From positions 1-9,911 of the forward strand of contig SKXF01000014.1 in assembly GCA_007128555.1 (NCBI GenBank): a DNA stretch of 9,911 nt. The letters run 5' to 3'. This stretch comes from Clostridia bacterium. Lineage in GTDB: Bacteria > Bacillota_E > SLMV01 > PUMD01. How positions within the stretch are numbered: position 1 is the first letter of the stretch; each line of letters begins with the position of its first letter. The position numbers and the translations under genes were made by a program. This document shows positions 6,085 to 9,911 of the stretch, in pieces. The notes under the pieces are model-generated. The model did no database searches. It saw only the letters and a list, made by a program, of their open reading frames with translations, and was not told where the DNA came from.

Positions 6085-6450
6085 GTGCGGAATCTTCTGA
6101 TTTTCGCGGTGTGTATGGTGCTCCTGATCCTTCCGGGCTGCGCAAGTGTTCCGGAGGAGGCACCGGATCTGGACGGGGAGATCCTCAGTATCGGGCGTTC
6201 CGTGGGAAGCGAGGCGGTGCAGATTCTCGTGGAGGCGCATCCCGGGCAGTTCGATGGGTTGGAAATGGCCTACGTGTTTATTTTGGATGATCGGGCGGTT
6301 TTCCTCAGAGAGAATGATGCCGATCGCGGAGTGTCCATAGCAGACCTCGAAGAGGGACAGAGGGTGAAGGTCTGGTTCGATGGACCGGTGGCGGAGTCCG
6401 ACCCGGTTCAGGGGACGGCCAGAGCCGTGCTGATCGTCTCAGATCCGTAG
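6085..6450 (+). CDS. small lipoprotein, DUF3221-like
   Basis: The 121-residue product starts with a classic lipoprotein signal peptide: short basic start, hydrophobic core, lipobox LPGC with Cys19 as the expected lipidated residue, then Ala at +2. The mature part is a small beta-rich domain resembling DUF3221: GEILSIGRSVGSEAVQILVEA (in pieces, residues 31-51), AYVFILDDRAVFLR, and a C-terminal VKVWFDGPVAESDPVQGTAR stretch typical of that domain (94-113). It would sit on the outer face of the cytoplasmic membrane; function is unknown. The GTG start at 6085 is ten bases after a strong GGGGAGGTGG ribosome binding site (6068-6077). It is single, flanked by minus-strand genes. Confidence 0.8.
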   Translation: MRNLLIFAVCMVLLILPGCASVPEEAPDLDGEILSIGRSVGSEAVQILVEAHPGQFDGLEMAYVFILDDRAVFLRENDADRGVSIADLEEGQRVKVWFDGPVAESDPVQGTARAVLIVSDP

Positions 6451-6506
6451 GCTGCCGTGCCAGCCAGGGAGGTCCCGGACCGCACGTGATGGCTCTCGTC
6501 CTGGTA

Positions 6507-7463
6507 CTACCGTGAGCGCTCGAGGACCTTCAGCCCTTCAGCAGTCAGACTCGGCGCCAGGTCGGCGTGTTCTTCCGCCTCGCAGTAGGCCCTGAAGAAC
6601 AGGAGCGGATCGCGGCAGGTATCAAGGAGCCTCGTCTTTCCCAGTTGGTCCCGGATCATCCTCGCCATGTAATAACCGACGGGGTGGCCGCTGGCGGCGA
6701 GGCGGCCCTTGATCTTCTCGCCGATGCTACTTGCTTCATCTGGATGCTTCCCCAGTGACCGGAGTTGCGTGTCCATGAATCGCAGAAATTGCGGAGTTTT
6801 CTCGACCTCATCAGCGAGGGATTCGGAAACAGTACCCTGTTCAAATTCGGCATCAACATTCACCATATCGGCCAGGCCTTCCAGGTGGACCTGGTCCACA
6901 ACCCACTCCAGGGCGGTTCGATCATCCGTGGATGTTCCCAACTGCAGTCCGGTGAGCTGACACATGTAGTGATGGTGGAATTCGTGGGCCAAAAAGGGCA
7001 TCAATGCCTCTCCCGAGGTCATGGCCAGCAGAGGGTCGATCACGATGGGGCAGTAGCCCCTCCCATCCAGGTCGAAGACGGCGAAGGCCACCCTCGGGTC
7101 GTCCCCATAATCTCCCGGTGGTAGATGACGCATGGCCATGTCCACGGCGGATCGGTATAGATCCGGGGAGCGGGCCATCTCCTCCAGGAAACCTTCCAGT
7201 TCTTCCTTCGCCTGCACCACCTGTCGATAGTGTTGTATGAAGCGCAGCTGCCCAGGAGGAGGATTCTCTGAGCGCAGGCCGGGCCTGAAGGCCAGGCGCC
7301 AGCACTGCTTGAAGAAGTCAGCGGAGAATTCGGACGCCGTGAGGGCCCGGTACGCGGGGGTGTCAAAGAGTGAGTGCCAGAGTTCGTCATTGGGTTCGAT
7401 GTCCCTGCTCAACGCATCGGTCACCCGCCAGAAGATCGGTACACCAGAGAAATCAAACCTCAC
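6507..7463 (-). CDS. putative zinc-dependent peptidase with HExxH motif (DUF5700/DUF2268-like)
   Basis: The 318-residue protein has no signal peptide or clear membrane segment, so it is probably cytoplasmic. Its centre carries HEFHH at H160-E161-H164 (HExxH) in a hydrophobic ALMPFLAHEFHHHY setting, and LEGLAD follows 31 residues after the motif with E195 as a likely third zinc ligand, as in gluzincin-like peptidases. The part before it (FDLDGRGYCPIVIDPLLAM) resembles the strand that leads into such active sites. This fits uncharacterised predicted Zn-dependent proteases of the DUF5700/DUF2268 type; the exact family is uncertain. The GTG start at 7463 is seven bases after GAGAGGAG. It is downstream of the GNAT gene at 7542-8132, probably cotranscribed, separated by a hairpin. 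Confidence 0.7.
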   Translation of the reverse strand: MRFDFSGVPIFWRVTDALSRDIEPNDELWHSLFDTPAYRALTASEFSADFFKQCWRLAFRPGLRSENPPPGQLRFIQHYRQVVQAKEELEGFLEEMARSPDLYRSAVDMAMRHLPPGDYGDDPRVAFAVFDLDGRGYCPIVIDPLLAMTSGEALMPFLAHEFHHHYMCQLTGLQLGTSTDDRTALEWVVDQVHLEGLADMVNVDAEFEQGTVSESLADEVEKTPQFLRFMDTQLRSLGKHPDEASSIGEKIKGRLAASGHPVGYYMARMIRDQLGKTRLLDTCRDPLLFFRAYCEAEEHADLAPSLTAEGLKVLERSR

Positions 7464-7506
7464 ATCAGACTCCTCTCCATTGCTCCTCCTGTGACTTACC
7501 GAGAGA

Positions 7507-7527
7507 GGGGAGGTTTCGGACCTCCCC
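7507..7527 (-). promoter_or_regulatory. intercistronic hairpin between GNAT and peptidase genes
   Basis: GGGGAGGT and ACCTCCCC form a perfect 8-bp stem around a 5-base loop, 15 bases past the acetyltransferase stop. The minus-strand sequence after it (CTCTCGG) is not a U-tract, so partial termination or mRNA processing is more likely than full termination. This is like the hairpin between hrb and fprA. Confidence 0.45.
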
Positions 7528-7541
7528 CGACGGCACCTCCA

Positions 7542-8132
7542 TTATTTCTGCAACCCTTTTTCCTGCAGCATGGGACCGAGGACGGGGCTGGTGAACTCCG
7601 AAGCCAGCATGTCCATGGCCAAGAGGTCAAAACGCTGGTTGCCAATGCGCATCACCTCACGAAGCCGACCCGCCATCTTGAAGCCCACTTTCTCATAGCA
7701 ACGAATCGCCCTTGCGTTGCAGGACAGTGCCCGGAGATGAATACAGTGAAGTCCCAGGCCCGTGAAACCAAAATCCAGCATGAGCTGCGTGGCCTCGGTT
7801 CCCAATCCCATCCCCCAGTAGTCGCTTTCACCCAGCATGATTCCGAGCTCGGCCGTACCGTTGCGGAAGTCGATATCGTGCAGGCCTGCATTGCCGATGG
7901 GAACGAGTTCCTCGCGGCGGTAGACGGTCAGGATGCGCTGGCCTGGCCCGCCTGAGGCCTCCTCGTACCATTTTTCCTCGTCTTCGAGGGACATAGCGGA
8001 GCCCCAGAGTGTCAGGTAGCAGTTCACCTCGGGGTTATTTACCCACGTGAGATACGTTGGAACCAGGTCTTTTCTCCTGGGGCCCAGGCAGACCCTTTGC
8101 CCCGTCAGGATCATGTCTTTTTCATGCGTCAT
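7542..8132 (-). CDS. GNAT family N-acetyltransferase (RimJ/RimL type)
   Basis: The 196-residue product has the layout of RimJ/RimL-like GNAT enzymes, which transfer acetyl from acetyl-CoA to amino groups of proteins or small molecules. An N-terminal strand-helix (ILTGQRVCLGPRRKDLVPTY) comes first, then beta4 with GTAELGIMLGESDYWGMGLGTEA (in pieces, 92-114), where WGMGLGTEA is the acetyl-CoA loop. LGLHCIHLRALSCNARAIRCYEKVGF follows (127-151), the NxxAxxxYEKxGF signature. Substrate unknown. The frame opens slightly earlier (GTG 8141), but GAGGAGG with an 8-base spacer points to ATG 8132. It is the first gene of a probable two-gene unit with the peptidase and has a near-consensus promoter. Confidence 0.92.
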   Translation of the reverse strand: MTHEKDMILTGQRVCLGPRRKDLVPTYLTWVNNPEVNCYLTLWGSAMSLEDEEKWYEEASGGPGQRILTVYRREELVPIGNAGLHDIDFRNGTAELGIMLGESDYWGMGLGTEATQLMLDFGFTGLGLHCIHLRALSCNARAIRCYEKVGFKMAGRLREVMRIGNQRFDLLAMDMLASEFTSPVLGPMLQEKGLQK

Positions 8133-8167
8133 TCCCGGCACCTCCTCGAATGAAGTTATTTCTCCGC

Positions 8168-8196
8168 ATTATACACGAGGTGGCGAATTATGCCAA
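8168..8196 (-). promoter_or_regulatory. near-consensus sigma-A promoter for the GNAT-peptidase unit
   Basis: On the minus strand TTGGCA (8196-8191, 5/6) is followed by a 17-base spacer and a perfect TATAAT (8173-8168). The predicted start is near 8161, about 29 bases before the ATG. This is the strongest promoter in the window. Confidence 0.8.
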
Positions 8197-8287
8197 TATG
8201 GTAACAAGATTGAAATAGAAGCGACGGTCTCCCGCCGTCTGGAGCAGGAGTCCCAGGTGATACCCCTGGCTTCTCCCAGTGTGGGTC

Positions 8288-8316
8288 TTGTTTGCAACAT
8301 CCAGAGAGGTTAAAAT
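8288..8316 (+). promoter_or_regulatory. promoter for the small ORF / GTPase leader
   Basis: TTGTTT (8288-8293, weak -35), a 17-base spacer and TAAAAT (8311-8316, 5/6 -10) predict a start near 8323. It is the only plausible promoter for the downstream small ORF and, through the terminator, for the GTPase gene. Confidence 0.5.
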
Positions 8317-8345
8317 ATAGGAAACTTAGCAAGAGGAGGCAGGTC

Positions 8346-8495
8346 ATGTTTGGAAATGGGTTCCGGATCCGTACCATGCTCAACGTTCGGCTCAATAAGG
8401 CAGCGATGGTCGGCCCTTTCGAGGGCGTAGTGTGCCCTCGGCCCATGCGACCTGTTCCCGGAGGGGATGATCGAGTCATCTCCGAGGCCTGCTGA
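8346..8495 (+). CDS. 49-codon small ORF in the leader of the GTPase gene
   Basis: ATG at 8346 follows AAGAGGAGG (8331-8339) with a six-base spacer; 49 codons run to TGA at 8493. The peptide begins MFGNGFRIRTMLNVRLNKAA and ends DDRVISEAC; it is Arg- and Met-rich with two Cys, no membrane segment and no recognised family. About two thirds of third positions are G/C, in line with the genes nearby. It sits between a promoter and an intrinsic terminator, with the GTPase gene directly behind, so it may be a small protein or a leader peptide controlling termination. The same DNA also has strong RNA-folding potential, so a structured RNA with a chance ORF remains possible. Confidence 0.5.
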   Translation: MFGNGFRIRTMLNVRLNKAAMVGPFEGVVCPRPMRPVPGGDDRVISEAC

Positions 8496-8521
8496 ATCAC
8501 AAGCAGTGACCTCTTTACAGG

Positions 8522-8547
8522 CCCACCGGGATGCCGGTGGGTTTTTT
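8522..8547 (+). terminator. canonical intrinsic terminator between small ORF and GTPase gene
   Basis: CCCACCGG-GATG-CCGGTGGG is a perfect 8-bp stem with a 4-base loop followed by six T residues (8542-8547). It is the only textbook intrinsic terminator in the window. It ends 17 bases before the ribosome binding site of the GTPase gene, leaving no room for a separate promoter, so it may act as an attenuator. Confidence 0.92.
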
Positions 8548-8579
8548 GCTTTCCCGCCGGTGCGAAAGGAGTGTCCGAC

Positions 8580-9533
8580 GTGCCGATGCCCGCCGATGTC
8601 GTGCAGAGAAAACTCAAACAGCAACTGAAGAACCTGGGCGAGGCAGACAAGATCGCGTTGCTGCAGCGGACCCTGGATGAACTGCCCGGGTTCACCTCTG
8701 GTCCCTATGGGAGGTTGAAGAACTGGATCAGGGAACAGATGCAGGGTGCCCAGAAACAGGCCCGGATCGTACACCAGGAGCAGTTCATGGTCAGGAAAGA
8801 AGGCCTGTGCACTGCGGCTCTCATAGGGCCGCCTAACTGCGGCAAGTCCTCTTTGTTGAGGGCACTATCAGGGCGACAGGTTCGCATCGGGGATTATCCC
8901 TTTACGACGCTGAAGCCGATCGCCGGGATCGTCAAACTTCACGGAGCTCCCATACAGCTGGTGGAGGTTCCGGGTTTGATCGAGGGAGCATCACAGGGCA
9001 AGGGCAGTGGAAAGGCGTATCTGTCTGCGGTTCGTGCGGCGGACGTGGGCATCTTCATGGGTGCTCTGACAGAGCATGACTTCAACCTGTTCTGTGATGT
9101 TGTCAGAGAGATCGAGCAGGCTGGCATTGATCTGCCGCGCTTCGTCATCACCACCAAGGCCGACCTGCCGGGTGCCCAGGAGGTGTTTGACCGGTATCGC
9201 AGTGCCTGTGCGGGCAGCCGGTTGGTTCGCATTTCTGTGCAGAACGAGGAGGGGCTGGAAGAAGTCCGGGAGGCCCTGTGGGAGGCCGCTGGCCTGATAC
9301 GCGTCTTCCCCCGGGCGGGAGCCCGTGACAGGGAGCAGGCGGAGGACCCCATTGTCCTGGAGGGCGGCAGCACGGTGGCCGACTTCACCCAGACCATACA
9401 TCGTGGGCTCCGGGACGGTGTGCAGCAGGCGCAGGTCTGGGGCAAATCCGTGAAGTTCCCGGGGCAGCCCGTGCCCATGGACCACGTACTGGTTGATGCC
9501 GATGAGGTGCTGCTGAAAATCAGGAGGTCATAG
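8580..9533 (+). CDS. DRG/OBG-type GTPase with C-terminal TGS domain
   Basis: The 317-residue product has an N-terminal helical segment (1-70), a GTPase domain of the OBG/DRG class and a TGS domain (about 256-315). G1 is GPPNCGKSS (83-91); YPFTT (106-110) is the G2 signature of this class; G3 reads EVPGLIEGA (129-137) where DxPG is usual; G4 reads TKAD (192-195) instead of NKxD. The TGS part (TIHRGLRDGVQQAQVWG, KFPGQPV, DHVLVDADEV) closely resembles that of archaeal/eukaryotic DRG proteins, which bind ribosomes or translation factors. A cytoplasmic, translation-linked GTPase is the likely role. GTG 8571 overlaps the ribosome binding site AAAGGAG (8565-8571); GTG 8580, eight bases after it, is preferred. 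Confidence 0.9.
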   Translation: MPMPADVVQRKLKQQLKNLGEADKIALLQRTLDELPGFTSGPYGRLKNWIREQMQGAQKQARIVHQEQFMVRKEGLCTAALIGPPNCGKSSLLRALSGRQVRIGDYPFTTLKPIAGIVKLHGAPIQLVEVPGLIEGASQGKGSGKAYLSAVRAADVGIFMGALTEHDFNLFCDVVREIEQAGIDLPRFVITTKADLPGAQEVFDRYRSACAGSRLVRISVQNEEGLEEVREALWEAAGLIRVFPRAGARDREQAEDPIVLEGGSTVADFTQTIHRGLRDGVQQAQVWGKSVKFPGQPVPMDHVLVDADEVLLKIRRS

Positions 9534-9551
9534 AGGTTGTCCCAGGCAGGC

Positions 9552-9599
9552 CGCCCAGGATCCGGCTCCGTGCAGGTGTCACGCCGGGTTTCCTGGGCG
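9552..9599. terminator. long hairpin between convergent GTPase and GNAT genes
   Basis: CGCCCAGGA (9552-9560) and TCCTGGGCG (9591-9599) pair perfectly, with inner CCGG/CCGG (9562-9565 / 9584-9587) and CGTG/CACG (9569-9572 / 9580-9583) continuing the stem. This 48-base imperfect palindrome lies between two stop codons and ends only ten bases from the right-hand gene. It lacks U-tracts, so a bidirectional transcript end or RNA-stabilising role is inferred, not shown. Confidence 0.45.
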
Positions 9600-9608
9600 A
9601 CCGGGCCT

Positions 9609-9911
9609 TCAGAAATGGTGTGCGTATCCCCGGCACAGGCGCGGTTCCAGCGGGGGATCGGTTATGACATTGAGGTCTTTTTGGACCTCATCCCACGTAT
9701 CTACGGTGCAGGTCATGTGGGCATGGACCAGTTTTACCCCGTCCCTGGTGTTGCACGCACCGGTACCGCTGTCCTTAATCATGAAACGCCAGTGGGCATT
9801 GATGCATTCCATGCCCTGGCGTTCGTACCATCCCTGGGATCTGGGGTCCATGCTCCACCACTCCATGTAGTGGATTCCCCGCTGCTGGAGAAGACGCACT
9901 GCCTTGCGCAC
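9609..9911 (-). CDS. GNAT family acetyltransferase, C-terminal part (5' end outside window)
   Basis: The frame is open to the right edge, so the gene begins outside; the GTG at 9911 reads as an internal codon. The 100 visible residues start with the last helix of a GNAT acetyl-CoA-binding core (RKAVRLLQQRGIHYMEWW) followed by the DPRSQGWYERQGMECINAHWRFM stretch (in pieces, residues 22-44), which matches the GNAT xxxAxxWYExxGF signature with the catalytic-region Tyr. A tail of about 55 residues without known motif follows (HAHMTCTVDTWDEVQKDLN). Acetyl-CoA-dependent N-acetylation of an unknown substrate is the expected activity. It is convergent with the GTPase gene. Confidence 0.75.
   Translation of the reverse strand: MRKAVRLLQQRGIHYMEWWSMDPRSQGWYERQGMECINAHWRFMIKDSGTGACNTRDGVKLVHAHMTCTVDTWDEVQKDLNVITDPPLEPRLCRGYAHHF

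Noticed and set aside
8323..8547. Leader transcript as SRP RNA, 6S RNA, tmRNA or RNase P RNA.
   Set aside because: None of the conserved cores I know for these RNAs is present; only the size and terminator are compatible.
8156..8774. Minus-strand open frames of 154-179 codons opposite the small ORF and start of the GTPase gene.
   Set aside because: They run backwards through a canonical plus-strand terminator and a conserved GTPase, without ribosome binding site or recognised motif.
9609..9911. Complete 100-residue protein starting at GTG 9911.
   Set aside because: The visible sequence begins in the middle of a GNAT core and the frame is open to the edge, so it is a partial gene.

Overview
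This window (roughly 60% G+C by eye) looks like the chromosome of an anaerobic bacterium, most likely a Firmicutes/Clostridia-like lineage. The reasons are the strong AGGAGG-type ribosome binding sites, frequent GTG starts, sigma-A-like promoters, a DUF3221-type lipoprotein, and above all an oxygen/peroxide detoxification set of rubrerythrin plus a rubredoxin-flavoredoxin fusion next to a flavodiiron protein, an arrangement best known from Moorella-type acetogens. The taxonomic guess is inference; no rRNA or other phylogenetic marker is present.

Layout. 1-448: 3' part of an M20-family metallo-amidohydrolase that enters from the left edge. 449-874: gene-poor, ending in the rubrerythrin promoter. 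875-1372 (+): rubrerythrin. 1373-1680: convergent gap with a possible broken coding fragment. 1681-3663 (-): operon hrb-fprA, that is a flavoredoxin-rubredoxin fusion followed by a flavodiiron O2/NO reductase. The rubredoxin half of the fusion carries its own strong internal ribosome binding site and ATG. 3794-5275 (+): a candidate structured leader followed by a MATE efflux transporter. 5338-5742 (-): RidA family imine deaminase with a good promoter. 6085-6450 (+): small DUF3221-like lipoprotein. 6507-8132 (-): a two-gene unit, GNAT acetyltransferase then a putative HExxH zinc peptidase, driven by a near-consensus promoter at 8168-8196. 8288-9533 (+): promoter, a 49-codon small ORF, a canonical intrinsic terminator, and directly behind it a DRG/OBG-type GTPase with a C-terminal TGS domain. 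9609-9911 (-): 3' part of another GNAT acetyltransferase leaving by the right edge.

How it fits together. Rubrerythrin removes peroxide and the FprA/Hrb pair reduces O2 (or NO) with electrons relayed by FMN and rubredoxin, so 800-3720 is an oxidative-stress island in two transcription units whose upstream regions share an ATGTAGTA-containing element. RidA, MATE and the acetyltransferases are general metabolic or damage-control and export functions without an obvious shared pathway. The least ordinary features are the internal rubredoxin start, the terminator-containing leader ahead of the DRG-type GTPase, the leader before the MATE gene, and GC-rich hairpins without U-tracts at most gene ends. 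No CRISPR array, insertion sequence, tRNA or rRNA was seen.
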